NCBI RefSeq assembly: GCF_036669915.1 | Contig: NC_089315.1 | Coordinates: 15,956,003 to 16,020,002, forward strand | Source: Pocillopora verrucosa | Taxonomy: Eukaryota; Cnidaria; Anthozoa; Scleractinia; Pocilloporidae | DNA length: 64,000 nt | Direction: 5' to 3' | In this document: positions 36,561 through 47,300 of the stretch, in pieces | Numbering within the stretch: position 1 is the first letter of the stretch | Layout: each line of letters opens with the position of its first letter | Made by a program: the position numbers and the translations under genes | The notes under the pieces: model-generated | The model's database searches: none | What the model was told of the DNA's origin: nothing | The model's input: the letters and a program-made list of their open reading frames with translations, nothing else

Positions 36561-38150
36561 AAAGTATTATTGGCGTCATTCGGTCGCAAGTAGCAGATAA
36601 GCGTGGGTTGCTTTCTTCAGTTCCAGTCAAGGCTGCTGAGGGGTAACCCTAGATATACGACTTAAGTAGCGTTATTTAAACAGATTACTCAGAAATACCT
36701 CAAGAAGAAAACGATTTTCGAGGTTGTGTTAGCATTAGCTACAAAGTCTATCGATAATAATGATTATATATGCAATAGTGGTAATATGCTCGCGCCTGAC
36801 AGTCGACCTGATTTTCCTTTCAGCAGAGGAAACGGATTTTCATTGCCACAGATTACGTAAGCTGGACCCGGATTTTCATCACTATCCATAGCTTAAGCCG
36901 GACATGATCGCTAAGACACTTGGGAAACATGAGAGATACTCAAACGACATGAGAGTTTGGAGAGGTTCACATTCCGCGAGAATAGGAAAAAGTTCCTGAA
37001 ATGGCTTGAGATTTTGACTTGTTCAAAAGTGCAATTAAACTTGATTTCAACGTTCAGACGTTGCCTGTAACGTTTAAACGTTTTCTTTCAATGTTTAAAA
37101 GTTTGATTGTTAGCTTGCTTTGTGTGTGGCGTTGATCAACAGAACATAAGTGCCAACAATATAGTTAAGTGTTCTGTTATTTGCAATCACAAGTACTGTA
37201 TTGTTAATTAGACCACAAATAAACCACTTTAATGAATGTTTGGAAAATTGCATAATTCAATTACTCCTGGCTTTCGTCAGCGCAGAGTGGACGGGTGTAT
37301 ATATTTGTGCAGAATTTTCTCCTTTTAGCAATCAGTCACGCGAACGCGGAAGAATCAAAGTATGAAATCTTTGATCATTTTCATCCCTGTTGGTGCGTTT
37401 CACAACCCATGTTCAACAGAAGTTATCGATAGACATAAACCGGCTACTCATATCTGCCGAAGATACCCTGGTTGCGATTTTTAACTTGATGAAGAATCAC
37501 TTGACCGTTAAGATCCTACCTTAGCCATGTGATATAAGACTAGTGTTCATAAAGGCTCGCAAAACTGAGACAATATAGCAAAACGATGTCCCATCAAAAA
37601 GGTCGTTCGTAAACTGGCCAATACAAACTTTATAAGACTCACTGTGACGATAGTGACATCGTATAAGAATCATGCCTGGTGCAGTTTAGGCCTAAAGACA
37701 CGAAAAGGGCGCGCCATTACGAACATAATGGAATATTAACACTTTCAAAGGAGAAATTTCGCATTATTAATCTTATTTTTCACAATTAAAACTTTATGCA
37801 TTGCCCAGACTCAAGCACGAATATACATTAAAAAAAACGTTTCTGCCCAGAAGCACGAATATCGTTACGATATTTGCACTCGTTTCGCGCACCAGTTGAA
37901 CTTTTTAAAAGCTGAACAAAGCCGACAAAGTCCTAAGAATTTCAAATTAGTATTCCATTAGACATATGCCACCAAGCCACTCATAAAGACCACAAAAGTA
38001 CCAACAAACACGCAGTATCTGCTTTTCTTTCGCCATTATTTTCCGTCATAGTAAAACGTTTTTGACATTTTGTGACACGTGTCAGACCAAGGCGTTATTT
38101 GTATGTGATCAACAAGATCACGTAAAAAGTTAGCTGGTTAAATAAGAACA
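36561..38150. other. Non-coding AT-rich stretch
   Basis: I see nothing organised beyond a short cluster of AACGTTTAAACGTT-like palindromes near 37050-37090. Confidence 0.45.
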
Positions 38151-38164
38151 ATGGCAAGTTTTGT

Positions 38165-38300
38165 GCTCGTTCGTCGAATGAAAATCATTTGTCACAAGCA
38201 AACAACAAAGGAATAAGACCTGAGTCCTCCGGGAGGAATCAAACCCTACATCGTCGGATTTCGTGTTCCGATGCTCTACCGCTGAGCTTCAAAGAGCTCA
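38165..38300 (-). mobile_element. tRNA-derived SINE head
   Basis: On the minus strand an A box GCTCAGCGGTAGAGC (38273-38287) and a B box GGTTTGATTCC (38235-38245) have tRNA-like spacing. Between them is an anticodon-like hairpin (TCGGA...TCCGA) with an irregular loop. The acceptor stem does not close and the sequence runs on into non-tRNA sequence (AGGACTCAGGTCTTATTCCT). This fits a SINE better than a functional tRNA. Confidence 0.6.
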
Positions 38301-40440
38301 GTAATGAGTTTTAAGTGCATTATAAGGTTCACATAGGTGACAAACGTCGTACGCTTGTCTAGGATCAGCAATGTTGATAGCCAAGAATGGCTATCAACAC
38401 TTCTTAGAGGTCGTAACAATCAAGAGCCTCACTGATTCTGAGATAAAGTTCAGTTTCCTCTTTAGAGAAGTGATTTCTTGATATGATGTTAATGATGGAG
38501 TCTTGTGCTTTGAAAGCTTCACTCTCCATTCACTAACAAGTATAAAGTTATGGGGTCACAGATCCTTAGAAGTTCAAGTGTTTTGTTTTGGTGCGTTTCC
38601 AAAGTTGAAGGACGTGATGGCTTCCAGAAGGAATCGCGGTATGAGTCTTTGTCAGAATTTTTAGTTTGCAGCAATGATGGTTACGTAAATCAAAACAAGT
38701 GGAGGGCCACCAGGAAGGAAACTGACGAAGTTTTTGAGCACCGATTCCAATATTACATTTGCTGTATTTCAGCAGTAAATCATAAAATCATGCGATGTTA
38801 AGATCCTGAGAAAACAAAGGTTTTTTTGTGTTTCCATTGCTGTAAACGATCACAGTGTCTGAAATTTGAGGTACTTCGCCCTACCTCTTAGCCTCCGCGC
38901 AGACCCTTCCGTAAATAACAGCTTCCGTGCGTTCGCCATTTTAAGTTTCAAACAAAATTAAACAATGTCCACTGGAGTGTCACGCGATTGAAAATCTACA
39001 AAGAACCCATTCGTCACGCACTCCTGAGCATGAAGAGGCTAAGCTCATTTCTTGAAGAGGACGACTCGCATGGCTTCCAGCAAAATCACTTCGACCATTT
39101 CTTTACTCAAATATTGAAACTATCGGTGGCAAAAGCTCTAATACTTACACAGGAAATGAAAATAGAAAAATTGTTCAAACATTTGCGTCATCAGCCTGCT
39201 GATAAATAGTTCGCTGTCCGTTAAGTCACGCAAATTTCCCTCAAACTACCAGTGGACTTAATGTTCCCCCTTTTAAGGGAAGTACTTTTCACCTTTTTCC
39301 ATCGTTAAAAAAACTTCTTAACAAATACGCTACGAGGTCCTATTGACGCGGTTCACGATATTTTCTTTGCCGTTTTATTTCCTGCTATTTGCTTGATTAT
39401 CGTGTGAATCAGTGTGACGGAAATTACAAATATATTATCTCAGCGAAATAGAAAAACAAACAGAAAACATCAAAATGATGATACGTTATTGAGTCTGTTA
39501 AATCGTAAGATATCACACCAACAATGTAAAACAAATAAATAAATAAATAGATAAAAATAAATAATAATGTTAGAGGTCTTAAAGCTTAAAATCATGCAAT
39601 AAGATAAAATCTGAATAAAAACTACAGTAAAATATTAAAAGCTATTGACTAACTTCGATCTCAAACTGTATACGGACGTTGTATTTACAACATCTTCGGG
39701 AAGGGAGTTTCATTCATTCATTGATTGTTCGTTGGAAGAAAGAAAACTTACAAATCTTCTTTCTTTGCCCTGAGGGTACAAACTCTAAAAGGGAGGCTCC
39801 CACGGGTTCATCTTTCACTGTTTGGTTTTAGATTAGCGGCTATTGATAACTCTGTCAGACTGTGGGAGAATTTAGACGTAAAAAACAGTCTGGCAGAGAT
39901 TGCTGAAAATAGCGCAACATGGCTTCATCGTCATTTACAGCTAAACCACTCTAATCATCAATAATAATGTTAAAACCTTGTCAGTGTTCCGAAAGCACAT
40001 CATAATTTATACAAATTTTACCTCTGGCTTTGGACTTGCCTTGATTCACCAGATTTATGAGTTCCCTACGACGACGAAGAACTTGGCACGTTATAGTTTA
40101 CGAATACAGCGGTCAAACTTCTCTGCTTGTGCAAACGTTTTAACGCTGTAACGCTTTCACGCTGTCCGAACTGTGTTGTCCACGACGAGGTACAAACAAC
40201 CAAAGGAGCCAGTTTTAGAAGCGTAACTTTTTTTGATAAAGCTCAAAACACTGAATGGTAAATCACAGGATACCCTAACTTGAAGAAGCGTCGTGTTCAA
40301 AAGTCTAGAGTTTTCTATTCCCCTAAGAAGAATTAAAATTCTGTTGAAATCAAGTGACCTGCAGCCACCACATCATCTGGCTTTGCGGACTTATCTCCAC
40401 GAAGTCGACCTTGGTCGCCACGCAAGATGCAAATAGTCAT
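38301..40440. other. Non-coding stretch, possible upstream LINE debris
   Basis: Frames at 38550-38801, 38988-39209 and 39725-39964 are open but have no recognised domain. 40360-40440 may already be decayed upstream sequence of the LINE that follows. A short AAAT-rich run lies at 39535-39570. Confidence 0.35.
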
Positions 40441-41399
40441 GTGAAAAGAAAACACGCACGCTTGAGACTATAATCCCTGAGGCTGTCATCCCCTGGATCA
40501 CTGAATTCCTCACTTCGCACAAACAACGAGTTAAGCTTGGCCCCAACTGCTTTTCGGAATGGGGTGCAGTCCGGCGGTAGTTCCTCAAGGTACAAAACTG
40601 GGGGAGTGGCTGTTTATCATTATGATCAACGAGCTAAATGTTTCTAGCACCGATCTCTGGAAATATGTTGACGATACCACAATTTCGCAGACGATAAGAA
40701 AGAAAAAAGAGAGTTATATCCAAGCCGCTGTTGACATCCTGGCAAACCGTGCGTCCGTAGATAACTTTTTCAACTTAACGAGACGAGATGCAAGGAACTG
40801 CGTATAAACTTCAACACTAACAACACCACTTTATTCGATCCAGTTGTTGTTGATGGTATGCCTATTGATCTAGCTGCCAGTGCCAAAATACTACGCCTCA
40901 ACATATCCAAGGATTTGAGATGGAACTGCCACATTGACAACATCATCAAGAAAGCCAAGAGGCGCTTGTATAGCTTATCTCAGCTTAAACGCTCTCGGTC
41001 TTGGTATCCGTGAGTTAGTTCGTTTCAGGCCTGCACTTGCACTCGTCCGATCACGGAGTATGCATGTCACTTACGTCTTTCATAACGGTCTCCCCATATG
41101 CCTCTCCAACGAACTTGAAGAGTACAAAAGCGGGCTATGCGAATCATCTTTCCCTTTTGCTCGTATAACGAGGCATCGGCTAAATCAGGCCTAATGAAAC
41201 TTTCAGACCGCCGTCAGGAACTAGTTGATAAACTATTCAAGAAAACTATTCAGAGCGAACAGAACAAGCTTCATGACCGGCTTTACTCTACCTTTAACAA
41301 AAATACTTTGAACATAAGAAACAAACGGAAGTTTAGGCCCGTGTTCAAGACGAACAGATTTCGCAACAGTTTTATCATTTTAAATGCCCTTTTGACCTA
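40441..41399 (+). pseudogene. Decayed non-LTR retrotransposon reverse transcriptase
   Basis: Reverse transcriptase pieces appear in order but in shifting frames. IIPEAVIPWITEFLTSHKQR ends at a stop near 40579. VVPQGTKLGEWLFIIMINEL and LWKYVDDTTIS (catalytic YVDD) follow in a second frame. KELRINFNTNNTTLFDPVVV to DLRWNCHIDNIIKKAKRRLY is in a third. The terminal part runs to KFRPVFKTNRFRNSFIILNA and a stop at 41398. At least four frameshifts or stops interrupt it, so it is dead. The C-terminal layout is shared with the minus-strand element at 7350-8692, but the sequences are clearly different families. Confidence 0.88.
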
Positions 41400-43005
41400 A
41401 ACTTTTTCTACTAGACTTTTATACTTATTCGACATATTTTATTTACAAACGTAACAGATATACAAAAACAAATTTTTTTGCAAACTTATTATAAACTACT
41501 GGTAGTCCTTTTAATGTAACTATTGATATAATTTTTTTTAATAATCGCACAATTCAATGTTATAGTTGCAAACGGTGATAAACCATTTATCTTATCTATT
41601 AATCTCTCCCTACTTTAGCTGATTTTACAGATTTCTGGCTAGGAGCGTTTAAATTATCTTTCGCTCATCTTGTGCCACAGCTATATTCTCCTATGTTTTC
41701 TTTGAAATTTTGCGCGGGAAATTGACACGCAGGCGGCCAAAATCGATCCCCCTGCGCATGCCAAAAGTTTGACCGCCGAGTTGGAGTTAAGGTTTTATCG
41801 CATGTCGCTCAAAAATTTAACACAAGATATAAAAAAATGTGCTGAAGAAATTAAAATTAAAAAAAAAAAAAAGAATTTCCTAATTTTTTCAAATTTAAAA
41901 ATATCCTTATATTTGTATAATTTTGCAGGAGGATGGGCTCGTACACTCCGATTTTTAGTTGTTTCCAAGCAGCCCCAATGTACTGTCGTTATAGCATCCT
42001 AACCACTTTGCCGTCGATAACGAGTACAGTTTCCACGCATTCACCTAAAAAAATTATTTCCGAAGACGAGAGTAATTAGGAAAGCTTGCAACGTGTTGCG
42101 AAATAATTTAAGTGTAAACAAAAAAAATTCCATGTCCAAGAAGTGTTGCTTACGAACATGCGCAGTTAAGATATGTTCCAAGATGACGAGTGTTCCTTGA
42201 GAATAAGATAAAAAAAAAATGGGTTTGTATCGACAGAGTATCTTACCTTTAATATGTTTGGCCCATACTGTATTTTGAATTAATTTTTCTTTTACATTAC
42301 GAACTATAGGAAGTACTTATGTTTCATCTCGTCATAACATGAGCAGTATCTGTTTTAAGTACAAAAAATGGGGGCAAATGATTGCACAATTTTTCTAATT
42401 TCATTTCCTTTGTAAGTATCAAAGCTAAGCAAAGTGCGTCTAAGAAATAGTCCTTGATGCATTTAAATCTTTTTCTGTAGGAATAATACGTCTGCAAAAC
42501 CCAGCAGTCTGTAATTAGACTAGAATATTTGCATACATTAGCGCAAACCGGATAAGTTTTATTAACAACGATGATTGGACAAAGGAGCCTGTCAATTCAG
42601 TTTCAAATTACAACAAACTTTTGGGGGAGTTTGCTGATGTGATGGACGAGTAACCTTTTTGACACTTAATCTTATCTCTCTGTAACTTACTGAAATGACA
42701 GAGAGCGCGTCAAACGAAGGTTTGCACAGATAGACAGCCGGCCGGGTTTTTATATTCCTGTGTAAACAGAGGAGATGAAAAGATTTTAACACCTAAACCT
42801 AGTGTAAATTTTAACATGCGGCAAATGTCTACGTATCTGCGGAAATTATTGACAGACTAAACACGCGCATCGTTACAAGACATATCAGGCTCACAGTTGT
42901 CTTGTTTCGTACGTGTTTCAATTCTTCGTAAATTCAATTTTAAAATATTTTGCCTCAGATTGAACGACTTCATTCAACAACAGCCCAGAAAAGATTCAGG
43001 TCACA
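41400..43005. other. Non-coding stretch upstream of GPCR 1
   Basis: AT-rich sequence with A-runs, no exon and no obvious TATA box close to the GPCR start. Confidence 0.45.
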
Positions 43006-44019
43006 ATGGAAAAAGGATATATCAAAGCACTGAATGTTAGTAACCCAACCGAGAGGTTTGTATGCGGAGACATCGGATTCTCAGGTCTTAAAATGGTTCC
43101 CTTTCCTCAAACTGATTTGTTCCGCTCCGTGACTCTAGTGCTGTGTGTTCTAAACGGTGTTACATGTCCGTTAACAATCGTTGGCAACGTCTTAGTCTTT
43201 ATGGCTGTGCTCAGAAAGCCTCAGCTTCGAAATGTAGCAAATACCTCCATTTTGTGCCTTGCGTTGACAGATTTGACGGTTGGCGCGTTTGTTCAACCAT
43301 CATATATTATTTATCAAACAAGCAAACTGACCACTGCTTTCGCTGACTTTCCGTGCGACAAGCTACTTATTTACTCGTTCTCTGGAGTGACATGTATCTG
43401 CATGTCATTTCTGACATTGATTTTGATCTCGCTTGAGAGATACATGGCAGTATTTTATCCGTATCGTTATGTTGAGAAGGTCAACTCCAAATGTCTGATT
43501 ACAGTCACTGTCACAATCTGGGTGATCTCGATTGGAACACTGCTAACTGTGAGATTCTTGTTCGGGATAAACAGCAATGAGGAAATAGGAGTGATATCTC
43601 TCGTAATAATCACAAATTTCATCATCACGTCGTTTGTGTACTTTAGGATATTTAGGCTGGTCAAGCGCTGTAACGCCCAGGTTAACGTAGAGTTGTCGCA
43701 CAACACTTCCGCATCCTCTTCCCAAGAGCCTTCTTCACCAGGGAACTCAAGTCCTCGAGAAGCCAAAGCATCCAAGACAGTGGCGTTTGTGGCTGGAACT
43801 TTGTTCCTGTGCTTCACACCGACCCTCTGTGCCACCATTGTCGACCAGGCTGGCTTGGCACCAAGAAACCTTTTATATCACGTGATTTATCCTATTGGCG
43901 AGACAGCAGTTCTCTTGAACAGCTGTCTTAATCCAGGAATTTACGTTTGGAGAAATAAGGGGATTCGAAGCAGTCTGCGTGAATTTTTAAGCTCTTGTAA
44001 AATCACTGCCAGCAATTAA
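43006..44019 (+). CDS. Rhodopsin-like (class A) orphan GPCR, intronless
   Basis: A single frame of 337 residues with seven hydrophobic segments. Landmarks are GNVLV with Asn61 in TM1, LALTDL with Asp89 in TM2, Cys117 before TM3, ERY (144-146) at the end of TM3, Trp172 in TM4 and NPGIY (309-313) in TM7. TM6 reads FLCFTPTL, so Phe270 stands where most class A receptors have Trp. The second extracellular loop (about 184-195) has no Cys, so the usual loop disulfide to Cys117 looks absent. Intracellular loop 3 is Ser-rich (SASSSQEPSSPGNSS). Such intronless receptors are expanded in cnidarians and their ligands are mostly unknown. AATAAA lies at 44238-44243. The gene converges on the TTF1-like gene, 292 bp away. 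Confidence 0.93.
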   Translation: MEKGYIKALNVSNPTERFVCGDIGFSGLKMVPFPQTDLFRSVTLVLCVLNGVTCPLTIVGNVLVFMAVLRKPQLRNVANTSILCLALTDLTVGAFVQPSYIIYQTSKLTTAFADFPCDKLLIYSFSGVTCICMSFLTLILISLERYMAVFYPYRYVEKVNSKCLITVTVTIWVISIGTLLTVRFLFGINSNEEIGVISLVIITNFIITSFVYFRIFRLVKRCNAQVNVELSHNTSASSSQEPSSPGNSSPREAKASKTVAFVAGTLFLCFTPTLCATIVDQAGLAPRNLLYHVIYPIGETAVLLNSCLNPGIYVWRNKGIRSSLREFLSSCKITASN

Positions 44020-44237
44020 AGGAAATTGAAGAAACAAAACGGGATGAGAAGGATCAAATTAATTGCTACGCTTTTCTCGAAGGACAAAACTTCTTGCAGA
44101 ATATACGTCTGCTGACTATGGGATTGCAGTCACTAAAAAAATGTCATGGAAATAACGCGCAGCACATAGTGTGCCTATATAGCAAATCCCGGAAATGCTA
44201 CTATAATCCACTCGAAAATTCCATTTTTTCCCCTAGA

Positions 44238-44243
44238 AATAAA
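44238..44243 (+). terminator. Polyadenylation signal of GPCR 1
   Basis: AATAAA lies 219 bp after the stop codon and just before the converging TTF1-like gene ends. Confidence 0.45.
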
Positions 44244-44311
44244 AAAATATCTCCTCTCTGAAATTTGTCTTCTCTGGGTCATATAGCCACAACGGCAAAC
44301 ACAGGTTGTAA

Positions 44312-47300
44312 CTACTCTGTCTGGTCGCTGAGCAATCCGCTGTCCAGTTGTGCCTCGGCTTCCAATATAGCTCTTACAAAGAGCTGGTACAGATAATCCA
44401 CAATTTCTAGGGGGAAAACCAGGTAATCAAACAAGGCCAAGCCAACAGTAAACAACATTGAAGAAGGAAAAGATTGCAGAAAGCAAGCACGAGGGGAGCT
44501 TGTATACAGCAAGGAAGAATCAGAAAAAATCTGTGAACGAAGAAATGTACTGAATGGAAGAACGCATGAGATTTTAAGTTCTCTTCAAGCCATTGTTTCC
44601 CAAATGTAAGTTGCTACAACGAAAATGTTGAGGAGAAGAGGAGAGAACTCATAACTACAAAGTGATAGCCACTTTTGCAATTACAGCTAGCAAGACTAGA
44701 GCATAAAAAAAAATTTGATTAAAATCAAACGAGCATTGTATGACACTGTAAAACATTTCACTAACCTTCAAAGTTTAACAGTTGGTAGTTGGGTACGCTC
44801 TTCTTGAGATTTAAATATTTATGGCAAAGAAAATGTGGCGAGTATTTACTGCAATTGTAAAAAAACAAACAAATAAACGAGCAAAAAAGATTTAGGGCAC
44901 CTGGAACACTGACGAGTGATTTTAAGAAACCCTATATACACGAATACCCTTCCTAGACAAAAAGACATACTAATTTGGTGTATTTAGAAGAAGAGAGGGT
45001 ACCAAAAGAAAGACGGTTAAACTTAAAACAGATCTACGATTATTGTTGTATAGAAAATCTCATTTTTGATTCAAGACTATAGAAATAAGAGAACCGATTC
45101 CGAAATTAGTTTCGAGTTGGTTTTCAACGCGATGAGGAGACCAGTGAATGATTAAATTTGAACCCTACCCGATGAGCAAATCTCAGCGTTTTCCCACATA
45201 TGTTTGCTTCCAGCGACCACAATATATCATAGACAAGATTTCGAGCCGCTGTTCGGGAATATGAGCCCGCGCTCTTCCCCCCGAATCCAGGAGGAGAGAG
45301 GACCGGACACAAGAGAGCGGCGGAAAACGAGCCAAGATATATCAGCGACTCGGTACATGTATTTAATACTGTTGAACTTACGTTTCAAACGCGGACTGAA
45401 TGTCCATCCAATCCACATCAAACTCCTCCATGTATTCAGACTCATACAGGCTAAGAAAAAGAATTTATTACATAAACACCAATGAAATACCAAGTAAGCT
45501 TTTGCGCGAAAACATGATCTTTGCAAAGTACTGGTGTGCAAGGTTCTCGATCGAATCTATGTTTCGAAGGCAGACTAAATGTCTATTCAACCCCACATCA
45601 CATTCTTCCTCGACTTCAGAGTCATACAAACTAAGAAATATACGGGTTCTGCATAACAATGGTATAATCAATGACGAAAGCCTGAGCGCCATATGAGTAC
45701 CAAGAATAAGAAGCTTCTATCCTCTTCATTTTGTGACAAAGCTCAAAATTCATCATCCATCTTCTTCAAGTTTAGATCATGTAAAATCTATCCGTTTTTT
45801 TTTCGAATGGATTAAAAGTCATTCACCAAACCTTTCCACAAGTGTCATGTCATCACTTTTCGTCCATCTCTGGACCTCATTGTCATTCATGCTCCAGCAC
45901 AGCTTGTGCAACCTAAAATGGGAAAGCAAATTTTTCACATCGGATCTCTTATCAAAAACATTACTCTATTAAAATACAAAGCTTTTCTACTGAGAGTCGT
46001 AAAACCGGAACTAAGAATAAAGAAACGACGTTCAACAGAGCGAATGTGAATTCTACAAGGAGGAGCTTGGAGAGCTTTGAGTGGAAGAGGGGAGGGGTGG
46101 GTGGGGAACCTCACTGGATGAAACTTGGGAAAACACGAGTGACCAAGTCGAGTGGTGCTTGGCTTTGGTTTTGGAATCTTATGGAAAAATGTCCCCAACT
46201 ACTGCAAGAAAGCTCCTTGGCAGTTTTATAACGTTAAAATGGGTAACACTTCACGGAGAAAATGCTTAAGAATGGAAGGGATTAGCAAGGATTGCATGGC
46301 ATGGAATCTGTAAATTTAGAAGTAGTTCACGATGCACAAAGTAACAAACGCATGCTTACCACGGTAACTTTAAGTAATTGTTACGCCAAACTTAGAATAA
46401 TCTTTTGTGCTCTTCAGAGTTGTATTTTCTTCTATTACGTTTATCACTTCCTGCGTAACATCGACAAAACACGCGGTAGCCATTTTAAAATCAAGTGTCA
46501 CACGGAAATCACCTTGCACGAGGTAATTATTGTGAGAGATAATGCAATCCTCGATCAATCAGAGCGTGCGTAATTATACTAACAATGATTACTAACCATC
46601 CAACTATGACGGAGTTTGAAGTTCAACGCTCAAAGCTTACAGACATATTAAATAACCATACATGTAGAGTGGTTAAAAACACCAGCTGCCTGGAAGCAAA
46701 CCAGTTGCTTATTTACAAAACGCAGCCAAGGAGTTGAATTTGCAGCAACTGAGGACAAATCCAGCCAAAAGCTGGGAGGAAATGTTGAACCCAAGACCAC
46801 AAAACTATGAGTCCATTCCGTGCGATACGTACACAGCTGTGTTGCAGCCACCCACCCCACCCTTTCCCAGGTCCGTGGAAAAAACAATTTGGAAATAAAA
46901 AAAATGAATGCAAGAGATGTAGGAATGGGATTCGAAATAATTTTTCCAGTGTTGAGAATGTTTACCATTTTCTTCTACACTGTTCAGTGCCCCTCGATTT
47001 GACCATCTGCGAGACTGCCGGCCAGTAAATGTCATGATAAACTGCCTCCTCCTCAGAAGTATTTGTAACAACATGGACAGCTTCGTTCAAACGATGAATC
47101 TCCTCCTCTGTCCATTTTCCTTTCTTTTCTTCAACTTCATCTGTGGAGGAATTATGAACAAACTTTAATTTTCAATACCTTGGCCATGAACAATAAATTG
47201 CTGATGTTGTGGGGTAAAGCACTTGGATTATTACTATGATGTGAGTTAGCAGTCTCGACTCGAAACTCCATTCTCGAAAGCTTCGAGAATCAATAAAGAA

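Noticed and set aside
38988..39209. 73-codon frame with protein-like composition
   Set aside because: It begins without an in-frame ATG in good context, has no acceptor and no known family; it may be a fragment of something but is not supported.
45204..45696. Several 60-104-codon frames on both strands
   Set aside because: They overlap TTF1-like exon 8 and its decayed copy; only the minus-strand exon reading has splice sites and joins in frame.
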